DNA of 34,941 nucleotides from an uncultured Clostridia bacterium (lineage in GTDB: Bacteria; Bacillota; Clostridia; TANB77; CAG-508): contig CANQPY010000015.1 in assembly GCA_947625835.1 (NCBI GenBank), forward strand, positions 1 to 34,941. The letters run 5' to 3'. Below are positions 8,746 through 16,151 of the stretch, one piece after another (the stretch's first letter is position 1; each line of letters begins with the position of its first letter). Under the pieces are notes generated by a model that was not told the DNA's origin, searched no databases, and worked only from the letters and a program-made list of their open reading frames with translations. Both the position numbers and the translations under genes were made by a program.

Positions 8746-9988
8746 ATGAGAAAATTAGTATTTAAAATAACAGTAGGCATAATAAGTATTGTTTTATTAC
8801 TTAGCACAATTTGTTTTGCCACAACTCAGCAAGAATTAAATACAAAAATAGACGAAACACAAAAAGAAATAACAAATGTGCAGACAGAAAAATCAGAAGT
8901 ACAAAAAGAGGTTGATAAATTAACAACACAAATTGACACATATGAAGAAGAAATTGATAAATTAGATGGAGAAATTTCAACTTTAAATACTAAAATCGAA
9001 GATTCTCAAAACAAAATAAAAGAGGCAGAAGATAACTATAAAAAGCAAGATGATTTACTAGAAAAAAGATTAGTAGCATCTTATATGTCAGGAGAAACCT
9101 CTTATCTAGACTTTTTACTTTCTTCTGATAATATTGTTGATATGATATCAAATTATTATTTAGTATCTAAAATAGCAGATGCAGATACAGAACTATTAGA
9201 GCAAATTGAAAAACAAAAACAGGAAATAGAAGAAGCAAAAAAAGAATTAGAAGCGAATAAACAAGATTTAGCAACTTCTAAAGCAAGTAAGCAAAGTGTT
9301 TCAACACAATTACAATCAGCAAAAAATGAAAAAAATAAACAAATAGAAAATTTATCTTCAGAAGAAAAAGAATTACAAAATAAATTAGATAACTATAAAC
9401 AACAATATTTAGCAGAGCAAGAAAGAATGAGAAAAGCAGCCGAAGAAGCAGCAAGACGTGAAGCAGAAAGAAAAAAACAAGAAGAAGATGCCAAAAAGAC
9501 AGAAGGAACTACAAGTAAACCTTCAACTGGAGGAAACACAGTACATAATGGACAAATGAAATGGCCTTGTCCAAACTATACTTATATTTCTTCTTATTTT
9601 GGAGGAAGAACATCACCACGGTGGAATAGGTTCTACTAATCATAAAGCAATAGACCTAGCGGCTCCTCATGGCTCAAGTATTTTAGCAGCAGGCTCTGGA
9701 ACAGTTATTTATGTATCTAATACATGTACTCATGATTACCCAAAAAATTCAAGAAATAATTGTGGCTGTGGTGGAGGATTTGGTAACTACATACAAATTA
9801 GCCATGGAAATGGATTAGTTACAGTTTATGCACACTGTTCTGCAATTTATGTATCAACAGGTCAAACAGTATCTGCTGGGCAACAAATAGGAGCAGTTGG
9901 TACAACAGGACATTCAACAGGAAGCCATTTACACTTTGGAATGATAAAAAACGGCACATATGTAGATCCATTACCATATATTCAATAA
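8746..9988 (+). CDS. Second M23/LytM peptidoglycan hydrolase with coiled coil (needs +1 shift at CGG 9619)
   Basis: A paralog of the preceding gene: signal peptide (ISIVLLLSTICFA), a coiled coil ending in an Ala/Arg/Glu/Lys-rich stretch, then a LytM domain. ATG follows AAAGGAGGAA. CGG 9619-9621 breaks the frame; +1 continues S-P-G-G-I-G-S-T-N-H-K-A-I-D to the stop at 9986-9988, for 413 aa. Every catalytic residue (His299, Asp303, His394, His396) lies after the shift, so the zero-frame product would be coiled coil only. The domain carries an insert with four Cys (NTCTHD...NNCGCGG). Twelve bases separate it from the first peptidase gene. Confidence 0.92.
9619..9621 (+). other. In-frame CGG, +1 frameshift site, second M23 peptidase
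   Basis: CCA, CGG, new-frame GGT. Gly292, just ahead of the first zinc ligand. Confidence 0.92.
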
Positions 9989-10041
9989 AAAACTAATTTC
10001 GTAATTATTTTAAATAAAAAAACATATAATATTAAAATAGG

Positions 10042-10063
10042 GGGCGGAAAAATGATTCCGCCC
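10042..10063 (+). other. Perfect 8-bp hairpin ahead of ctpA
   Basis: GGGCGGAA / TTCCGCCC with a 6-base loop, GC-rich against the surrounding sequence. No T-run follows, so it is a poor terminator. It could be an RNA processing or stability element between the M23 genes and ctpA. Confidence 0.5.
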
Positions 10064-10100
10064 ATTGGTGTTGACTATCAAGACAGGAGGAAAAAATAAA

Positions 10101-11306
10101 ATGGAAGAAAAGAAAAGATTTAAAATATATAAAATTATTATGCTAGTTGTTTTAGTAGCATTTATAACATTTTTACTTACATCAATAGGAATGTATAGAT
10201 ATTTTACAAATAAAAATATGGATGTTAAAAATCTATTTAGTAGTGACGTAAATATTCAAACAACTTTAGATAAATATAAAAGTTTAATTAATAAATATTA
10301 CTTAGGAGACATAGACGAAGAAAAATTAAAAGAAGGGGCAATTAAAGGCTACATAGAGGCATTAGATGACCCATACACTGAATATATACCAAAAGAAGAT
10401 ATGAAAGACTATTTAGAAGATACAATGGGAAATTTTATAGGAATTGGTATTTATATAGTAGAAAATACTGAAAAAGATAAAATACAAGTATTAGCACCAA
10501 TAAAGGACAGTCCAGCCGAAAAAGCAGGAATTTTGCCAGGAGACTTAATTATATCAGTAGATGGTGTTGAATATAAAGGAAGTGAAATGTCTGTTGCATC
10601 AACCAAAATAAAAGGAAAAGAAAAATCTATTGTCAAATTGGAAATATTAAGAGGAACAGAAACAAAAACATTTGAAATAGAGAGAGAAAAAATAATAATT
10701 AACCCAGTAGAGGGAAAAGTTTTAGAAAACAAAATAGGTTACATTGTATTTTCATCTTTTGATGAAAATACTGCAGAAGACTTTAAAGCAAAATTTGAAG
10801 AATTAAAAAGTCAAGGAATAAAATCATTAATTATTGATTTAAGAAATAATGGTGGAGGAATTGTAACACAAGCTTTAAAAATAGCAGATTACTTTGTAGA
10901 AAAAGGAGAAGTTCTTTTATATGAAGTTGATAAAAATAATAATGAAGAAGCAAAAAAGGCAAATGAAGATCCAATAATTAATATGCCAGTTATTATTCTA
11001 ACAAATAAAAATACAGCAAGTTCATCTGAAATACTTGCAGGATGTTTAAAAGATTTAGGAAAAGCTAAAATTGTAGGAACTACCACATTTGGTAAAGGAA
11101 TTATTCAAAGTGTATTAACTTTATCAGACGGAAGTGGTCTAAAAGTCACAACTCAAAAATATTTAACACCAAAAAAAGTAGACATTAACGAAAAGGGAAT
11201 TGAACCAGATGAAATAGTAGAACTACCAGAAACAGTAGAAAGTGTTTTAACAGTAGAAGAAAAAGATGACACCCAATTGAAAAAAGCAATAGAAATGTTA
11301 AAGTAG
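10101..11306 (+). CDS. ctpA: C-terminal processing peptidase, S41 family
   Basis: A 401-aa membrane-anchored serine protease. An N-terminal TM helix (IIMLVVLVAFITFLLTSIGM) is followed by a helical segment, a PDZ domain (SPAEKAGILPGDLIISVDG) and the S41 protease core. The Ser/Lys dyad is visible: Ser309 in NTASSSEILAG and Lys332 in TTFGKG. ATG 10101 follows AGGAGG; upstream in-frame starts lack a binding site. Ctp proteases trim or degrade envelope proteins, and this one sits with the FtsEX-M23 group, so cell-wall hydrolases are plausible targets (inference). No in-frame CGG. Confidence 0.92.
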   Translation: MEEKKRFKIYKIIMLVVLVAFITFLLTSIGMYRYFTNKNMDVKNLFSSDVNIQTTLDKYKSLINKYYLGDIDEEKLKEGAIKGYIEALDDPYTEYIPKEDMKDYLEDTMGNFIGIGIYIVENTEKDKIQVLAPIKDSPAEKAGILPGDLIISVDGVEYKGSEMSVASTKIKGKEKSIVKLEILRGTETKTFEIEREKIIINPVEGKVLENKIGYIVFSSFDENTAEDFKAKFEELKSQGIKSLIIDLRNNGGGIVTQALKIADYFVEKGEVLLYEVDKNNNEEAKKANEDPIINMPVIILTNKNTASSSEILAGCLKDLGKAKIVGTTTFGKGIIQSVLTLSDGSGLKVTTQKYLTPKKVDINEKGIEPDEIVELPETVESVLTVEEKDDTQLKKAIEMLK

Positions 11307-11316
11307 GAGGAATTTA

Positions 11317-11909
11317 ATGAACTTACCAAACAAACTAACTATTTTTAGAGTTATTTTAGTGCCGATAATGGTAATTATACCTTTTTTAGGAATAAAAGGA
11401 GAAATCTGTGGCATACCAATTTCATATTGGATTATGGATTTAGTATTTATAATAGCATCTCTAACAGATAAACTAGATGGATATTTAGCAAGAAAAAATA
11501 ATCAAGTAACAACATTCCGGAAAGTTTTTAGACCCACTAGCAGATAAAATTTTAGTGCTTGCTGCTATGATGATGTTAGTAGAAATGTCAAAATTACCTG
11601 CTTGGATTCCAATTATTGTTTTAGCAAGAGAATTTTTAGTATCTGGCTATAGGCTAATTGCAGTAGAAAAAGGTGGAAAAGTAATTGCAGCATCAAAATG
11701 GGGTAAACTAAAAACTGTAACACAAATGATAGCAATCATTTTAGCATTTATTGATTTAAATGCATTTGGAACATGTTTTACCCGGACATTTACAAAATGG
11801 AGAATTCATTTTAAATTTAGTAGTAACAATTATGATGATAGTTCAAACATTTGCAACTATATTTTCAGGAATTGACTATATGAAAGGGACAAAAGAATTA
11901 ATGAAATAA
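11317..11909 (+). CDS. pgsA: Phosphatidylglycerophosphate synthase (needs +1 shifts at CGG 11518 and 11783)
   Basis: An integral membrane CDP-alcohol phosphatidyltransferase that joins CDP-diacylglycerol and glycerol-3-phosphate. The family signature D-G-x2-A-R-x8-G-x3-D-x3-D appears as Asp54, Gly55, Ala58, Arg59, Gly68, Asp72 and Asp76, but only if the frame moves +1 at CGG 11518: Gly68 is the shifted codon and both later aspartates lie beyond it. A second CGG at 11783 gives F-T-G-H-L-Q-N-G-E and a last TM helix, ending at 11907-11909. Total 196 aa, normal for PgsA. ATG follows AGGAGG. It is the last gene of the envelope operon. Confidence 0.93.
11518..11520 (+). other. In-frame CGG, +1 frameshift site, pgsA site 1
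   Basis: TTC, CGG, new-frame GGA. Supplies the invariant Gly68 of the CDP-alcohol phosphatidyltransferase signature. Confidence 0.95.
11783..11785 (+). other. In-frame CGG, +1 frameshift site, pgsA site 2
   Basis: ACC, CGG, new-frame GGA (Gly156). Without it the last membrane helix is lost. Confidence 0.88.
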
Positions 11910-11922
11910 AAGTAAATTTTGC

Positions 11923-11951
11923 TTGACAAATTTCATTTTTTGCCGTAATAT
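11923..11951 (+). promoter_or_regulatory. Promoter of greA
   Basis: TTGACA (11923-11928), 17-base spacer, TAATAT (11946-11951). Confidence 0.7.
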
Positions 11952-11992
11952 AGTAAATGATTTTTTAACAATATTTGAAAGGAGAACACACT

Positions 11993-12469
11993 ATGGAAGA
12001 AAAAGAAGTAATATTAACACAAGAAGGATATGATAATTTAGAAAAGGAGTTAAACTATTTAAGAACTGAAAAAAGGTCAGAAATAGCAGAAAGAATAAAA
12101 GTAGCCTTAGGATTTGGAGACCTATCAGAAAATTCAGAATATGATGAAGCAAAAACTGCACAAGCTGAAAATGAAGTAAAAATAGCAGAATTAGAAAATA
12201 AAATTAGACATGCTAAAATAATTGATGAAAAAGACATTGATACAGAAACAGTCCAAATAGGAAACATTGTAAAAGTCTTAGATATGGAATTTGATGAAAA
12301 AATAGAATATACTATAGTTGGTTCAACAGAGGTTAACTTAGAAGAAAATAAAATTTCTAATGAATCACCTTTAGGTGCAGCATTATTAGGAGCTAAGAAA
12401 AATCAAGTAGTAGAAGTAGATGCACCAGCTGGTATTATGAAATACAAAATTTTATCAATAAAAAAATAA
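11993..12469 (+). CDS. greA: Transcription elongation factor GreA
   Basis: 158 aa, the normal GreA length. The N-terminal coiled coil (EGYDNLEKELNYLRTEKRSEIAERI, with GDLSENSEYDEAK at the tip region) rescues backtracked RNA polymerase by stimulating transcript cleavage; the C-terminal domain holds the ESPLGAALLG motif. ATG 11993 follows AAAGGAG at good spacing, and is preferred to the earlier in-frame start at 11975. It has its own promoter and terminator. No in-frame CGG. Confidence 0.95.
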   Translation: MEEKEVILTQEGYDNLEKELNYLRTEKRSEIAERIKVALGFGDLSENSEYDEAKTAQAENEVKIAELENKIRHAKIIDEKDIDTETVQIGNIVKVLDMEFDEKIEYTIVGSTEVNLEENKISNESPLGAALLGAKKNQVVEVDAPAGIMKYKILSIKK

Positions 12470-12476
12470 AAAAAGA

Positions 12477-12513
12477 AAAAGCCAAGATTCTATAAAGGAA
12501 TCTCGGCTTTTTG
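12477..12513. terminator. Bidirectional terminator between greA and the minus-strand small gene
   Basis: Stem AAGCC-AGATTC / GAATCT-GGCTT with TTTT after it on the plus strand and a T-rich run on the minus strand, so it can serve both converging genes. Confidence 0.8.
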
Positions 12514-12543
12514 AAGTTTAGAACAAATGAATATTAATCATAA

Positions 12544-12741
12544 CTAACAAGCATGAGCATGAATGATTTGCGTAGTAGAATCTTCGGACTTGAGTTCTTT
12601 TAGAAATTCTTCCAAAAATTCCACGATTTCTTCTTTTGAATCAAAGTTAGAAGAAATGTACAAACTAATACTGGTGTTGGTACCTTTTTCAGTTAAAACA
12701 GTTCCAACACTGACTTGCCGAAGTTTCAGATTTTTTTCCAT
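12544..12741 (-). CDS. Orphan 65-aa protein with in-frame CGG at codon 8
   Basis: ATG 12741 is preceded by AAGGGAGG on the minus strand. A promoter (TTGATA, 17 bases, TATAAT at 12820-12792) lies ahead and a terminator behind, so it is a complete small transcription unit. The product is acidic and helical in its second half (EEIVEFLEEFLKELKSE) and ends HAHAC. I do not recognise it. Codon 8 is CGG (12720-12718). If CGG always shifts, the product is a 15-residue peptide stopping at TAA; the 65-aa frame requires reading CGG as a sense codon. It is therefore either an exception or a gene whose output depends on the CGG decoding state. Confidence 0.6.
   Translation of the reverse strand: MEKNLKLRQVSVGTVLTEKGTNTSISLYISSNFDSKEEIVEFLEEFLKELKSEDSTTQIIHAHAC
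12718..12720 (-). other. In-frame CGG at codon 8 of the small gene (candidate exception 2)
   Basis: CTT, CGG, CAA in the long frame. A +1 shift would read GGC, AAG, TCA and stop within nine codons. Confidence 0.65.
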
Positions 12742-12791
12742 TTTTTCTAGTCCTCCCTTATTAATGCTTTGCATTTTTGCAAGACTATGAT

Positions 12792-12820
12792 ATTATAGCA
12801 TATAAAATAATATATATCAA
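12792..12820 (-). promoter_or_regulatory. Promoter of the small minus-strand gene
   Basis: On the minus strand TTGATA (12820-12815), 17-base spacer, TATAAT (12797-12792). It overlaps the deoD stop codon. Confidence 0.65.
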
Positions 12821-13539
12821 GCAATTATTGCAGATTCTAATGATAATTTTATCATATTATTTAGTCCATTTTGCCTTTCTTCAGATGTGGCAACTGCTTT
12901 TATATATTTAGAATCAACTACACTCATTAAACAACTTGCTTTTTTATTAAACAATTTTGCAGTATAAAACAAAGCAAAAGCTTCCATTTCTGCACCAATT
13001 GGATTAAAATCCTGTGGAAAACGCCTAAAAAATTGATTTAAATCTGTCATATAAAGGTCAAAACAATCAGTACAAATAGTATTTCCTGTTACGATTGGAA
13101 TATTTATTTGTTTTGCAGTTTCGATAATTTTTAAGTTTAAATCTTTATTTGCATCTACTATATGGCAATCTTCATTATTTAAAGTAAGTGCAAAGTTACT
13201 TTCAGAAAATACTTTTTCAGTTAAAATAATATCGAATAAATTTAAATTTGGTAAATATGCGCCACAAGAACCAATTCTAATAATATTTTCTACATCGTAA
13301 AATTTATACAATTCATAACAATAAATTCCCATACTTGGCATTCCCATGCCAGATGCCATAACAGTTAAATTTTTTCCCTTATAGGTTCCAGTGTATGCAT
13401 ACATTCCTCTTACCTTATTTACTAATTTTGCATTATCTAAAAAATTTTCAGCAATATATTTAGCACGAAGTGGATCTCCTGGCATAATAACAGTTTTAGC
13501 TATTTCACCTGAATTTGCTTCGTTATGTGGTGTTGGCAT
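12817..13539 (-). CDS. deoD: Purine-nucleoside phosphorylase, DeoD type
   Basis: 240 aa, a typical size for the hexameric DeoD family, which splits purine nucleosides with phosphate into base and ribose-1-phosphate. Motifs: N-terminal PTPHNEA, PGDPLRAKYIAE, GMGMPSMGIYCYEL, RIGSCGAY and GAEMEAFALF. The usual catalytic Asp region reads SVVDSKY. ATG 13539 follows AAGGAGG on the minus strand. No CGG occurs in frame. It is the upstream gene of the minus-strand pair. Confidence 0.92.
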   Translation of the reverse strand: MPTPHNEANSGEIAKTVIMPGDPLRAKYIAENFLDNAKLVNKVRGMYAYTGTYKGKNLTVMASGMGMPSMGIYCYELYKFYDVENIIRIGSCGAYLPNLNLFDIILTEKVFSESNFALTLNNEDCHIVDANKDLNLKIIETAKQINIPIVTGNTICTDCFDLYMTDLNQFFRRFPQDFNPIGAEMEAFALFYTAKLFNKKASCLMSVVDSKYIKAVATSEERQNGLNNMIKLSLESAIIA

Positions 13540-13571
13540 ATTTTTATTCCTCCTTACAATTTTATAAAAGC

Positions 13572-13600
13572 ATTATAGCAAAAATATAAAAAAAAGGCAA
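13572..13600 (-). promoter_or_regulatory. Promoter of deoD
   Basis: Minus strand TTGCCT (13600-13595), 17-base spacer, TATAAT (13577-13572). Confidence 0.55.
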
Positions 13601-13664
13601 GGAGCCCCATGTCTAGAGGGCTTCCTACTTCTTGATGAGCTGGGAAACAAAAAAAGCAAAATAT

Positions 13665-13694
13665 TTGACACTTGTAGAGGTTTAAGTATATAAT
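13665..13694 (+). promoter_or_regulatory. Promoter of the PBP gene, separated from it by a palindromic element
   Basis: TTGACA (13665-13670), 18-base spacer, TATAAT (13689-13694). The element 13695-14010 follows immediately, and the -10 sequence is repeated just beyond it at 14016-14021. Confidence 0.6.
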
Positions 13695-14010
13695 GTTACT
13701 GTTCAAACTTTAACTTACTACCATAAAAAGTTCAATATATTTTTTATTAATAACTCCCAGCTACATAACAGACTATAATAAAAAGCTTTTATAATATTTT
13801 TTATAAATGCGTAAGCGACCAAACGAAGCAAAGCGGAGTGCGATTGGAGCAACTGACATTTAATTTTATATTATGGAAGTTGCGACAAACAAATTTATAA
13901 AAAATATTATAAAAGCTTTTTAACAGTCTGTAAGTTGCTGGTCCCCACGATTTGTTATTAATAAAAAATATATTGAACTTTTATATATAATTAATTTTAG
14001 TCTGAACTGT
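13695..14010. repeat. Nested MITE-like element
   Basis: The outer ends (GTTACTGTTCAAACT and AGTCTGAACTGT) match the 60-bp element at 3462. Inside lies a second palindromic element, 13726-13982, with ends AAAAGTTCAATATAT / ATATATTGAACTTTT, which matches the element at 24758-25014 in inverted orientation. The 11-base sequence AAGTATATAAT flanks the whole at 13684-13694 and 14011-14021, consistent with a target duplication. The core (about 13809-13855) is GC-richer. No open reading frame; transposase must act in trans. Confidence 0.75.
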
Positions 14011-14057
14011 AAGTATATAATAATAAAAAAATGAAGCAAGAAAGGATTTCTTTGTTT

Positions 14058-16084
14058 ATGAAAAATAAAAAACTAATTATAATAATATTAATCATTTTAT
14101 TAGCAATCATTTCAACAATTACTATAATATTCTTCCAAAATAAGCAAAATGAAGAACAAGCCAAAAAACTATTAACAGACTTTGTAAATTTAATTCAAGA
14201 AAAAAATTATGAAGCAATGTATGAAAAAGTGTCAATTACAGACATGAGTAAGGAAGAATTCATTGCAAGGAATAAAAATATCTATGAAGGAATTGAATGT
14301 AATAACATAAAAATTGAAATAACAGATGTAGAAAAACAGGAAAATGGATATAAAATTTTATATAATGAAACTATGTTCACTGCTGGGGGAGAAATTCAAT
14401 TTGACAATGAAGTAACAACTCAAAAAAGTGATAAAGAATATAAATTAAAATGGTCATCAAATTTTATTTTTCCACAATTAGCAGACAATCAAAAGGTAAG
14501 AATTTCAACAATTAAGGCAAAAAGAGGAGAAATTTTAGATAGAAACAATCAAAAATTAGCAAGTAATGGCACTATTTTATCTTGTCGGAATAGTTCCTCG
14601 GAAAGTTAGGAGAAAATAAAGAGCAAAATATAAATAAAATCTCTGAACTAACAGGGGTATCGGTTGAATATATAAACCAACAATTAAAAGCATCTTGGGT
14701 AAAAGACGATACTTTTGTACCAATTAGAAAAATATCAGCATCAAATATTGATTTAAAGCAAGAATTATTACAAATACCAGGAATTTTGATTAATGAAGAA
14801 CAATCAAGAGTATATCCTTTAGGAAAAGAAGCACGGTCATTTAATTGGGTATGTTCAAGGTATAAGCCAAGAAGAATTAGAGGCAAATAAAGCAAAAGGG
14901 TATAATACATCAAGTATTATAGGAAAATCAGGATTAGAAAAAGCTTATGAAGATACTTTAAGAGGAATTGACGGAACAGAAATTTATATAGTAGATGAAA
15001 ACGAAAACAGGGTAGCCCGGAATTGTAAAACAAGATAAAAAAGATGGTCAAGATGTAAAAGTTACAATCGATAGTAGCTTGCAAGCTAAATGTTATGAAC
15101 AACTAAAAGACAACAAAGGATTTTTTGTTGTAATGGAACCCAAAACAGGAGAATTACTTGCATTAGTTAGCACGCCTACTTTTGACTCAAATGATTTTGT
15201 ACTAGGCATAACAGATAGCAAGTGGCAAGAACTAAATAATGATGTTAATAAACCTTTATACAATCGTTTTATACAAAAATATTGTCCAGGTTCTACATTT
15301 AAACCAATTACTGGGGCAATAGCTTTAACTACACAAAAAATAACACCAGATGATGACTATGGTTATACAGGAACAAGTTGGCAAAAAGATTCTTCATGGG
15401 GTGATTACAAAATTACTACATTAACATCATATAATGGAGCAAAAAATTTATTAAATGGGTTAGTATATTCTGATAATATTTATTTTGCTCAAACAGCTCT
15501 AAAAATAGGGAATGATTTATTTGCTCAAAATTTAGATAAAATAGGGTTTAATGAAAACCTACCATTTGCAATGGAACTTGCAAAATCTCAATATGCAAAT
15601 CAAAATGGAAACAAAATAGAAGGAGAAACAAAACTTGCAGATTCTGGTTATGGTCAAGGAAATATTTTAGTAAACCCAATTCACATGGCATCAATTTATT
15701 CTGCATTTGCAAATGGGGGAAATATGATAAAGCCATATTTGGAATATGATGAAACCAAAAAAGGAGAAATTTTAAAAGAAGGTGCATTTTCTAAAGATGC
15801 AGCAGAAACAATAAAAAATGACTTAATTCAAGTAGTGGAAAATGTTCAAGGAACAGGGCATACTGCTAAAATAGATGGGCTAACAATTGCCGGTAAAACT
15901 GGTACTGCAGAGCTAAAGACATCTCAAGATGATAATCGGAAGCGGTACCCTTGCATGGTTTGATTGTTTTACAGAAAATAGAGCCAGTGGAGATATACTA
16001 ATTATAAGTATGGTAGAAAATACTCAAAATAATCCAAATGGTGGTACTAAATTATTAATGGAAAAAATTAAAACTGTTATGTAG
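14058..16084 (+). CDS. Class B penicillin-binding protein (needs five +1 shifts)
   Basis: An anchored D,D-transpeptidase for peptidoglycan cross-linking. An N-terminal TM helix is followed by an NTF2-like MecA_N-type domain (FVNLIQEKNYEAMYE), a PBP dimerisation domain and the transpeptidase domain. Active-site motifs: Ser411-T-F-Lys414, Ser470-D-N and Lys612-T-G. CGG codons at 14586, 14599, 14834, 15018 and 15937 each break the frame; skipping one C each time gives one 673-aa protein, with joins such as KEAGHLIGYVQG and DDNGSGTLAWF. No single frame covers even the dimerisation domain. ATG 14058 follows AAAGGA; ATG 14031 lacks a binding site. Similar to PBP2a/PBP3-type clostridial enzymes; exact class not fixed. 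Confidence 0.9.
14586..14588 (+). other. In-frame CGG, +1 frameshift site, PBP site 1
   Basis: TGT, CGG, new-frame GGA (Gly177), in S-C-G-I-V-P-G. Confidence 0.88.
14599..14601 (+). other. In-frame CGG, +1 frameshift site, PBP site 2
   Basis: CCT, CGG, new-frame GGA (Gly181), only four codons after site 1. Confidence 0.88.
14834..14836 (+). other. In-frame CGG, +1 frameshift site, PBP site 3
   Basis: GCA, CGG, new-frame GGT (Gly259), in the conserved A-H-x-x-G-Y region of the dimerisation domain. Confidence 0.9.
15018..15020 (+). other. In-frame CGG, +1 frameshift site, PBP site 4
   Basis: GCC, CGG, new-frame GGA (Gly320), just before the transpeptidase domain. Confidence 0.88.
15937..15939 (+). 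other. In-frame CGG, +1 frameshift site, PBP site 5
   Basis: AAT, CGG, new-frame GGA (Gly626), after the KTG motif. An AGC-GGT six bases later has CGG in another phase and is read normally. Confidence 0.9.
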
Positions 16085-16151
16085 TTAATCTATTGAGATT
16101 TTTCTGCTTGTATGTTAAAATACCAAATATAAGAAGTAATATGGAGGAACT

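Noticed and set aside
10042..10063. Rho-independent terminator before ctpA
   Set aside because: The stem is strong but is followed by ATTGGTG instead of a T-run.
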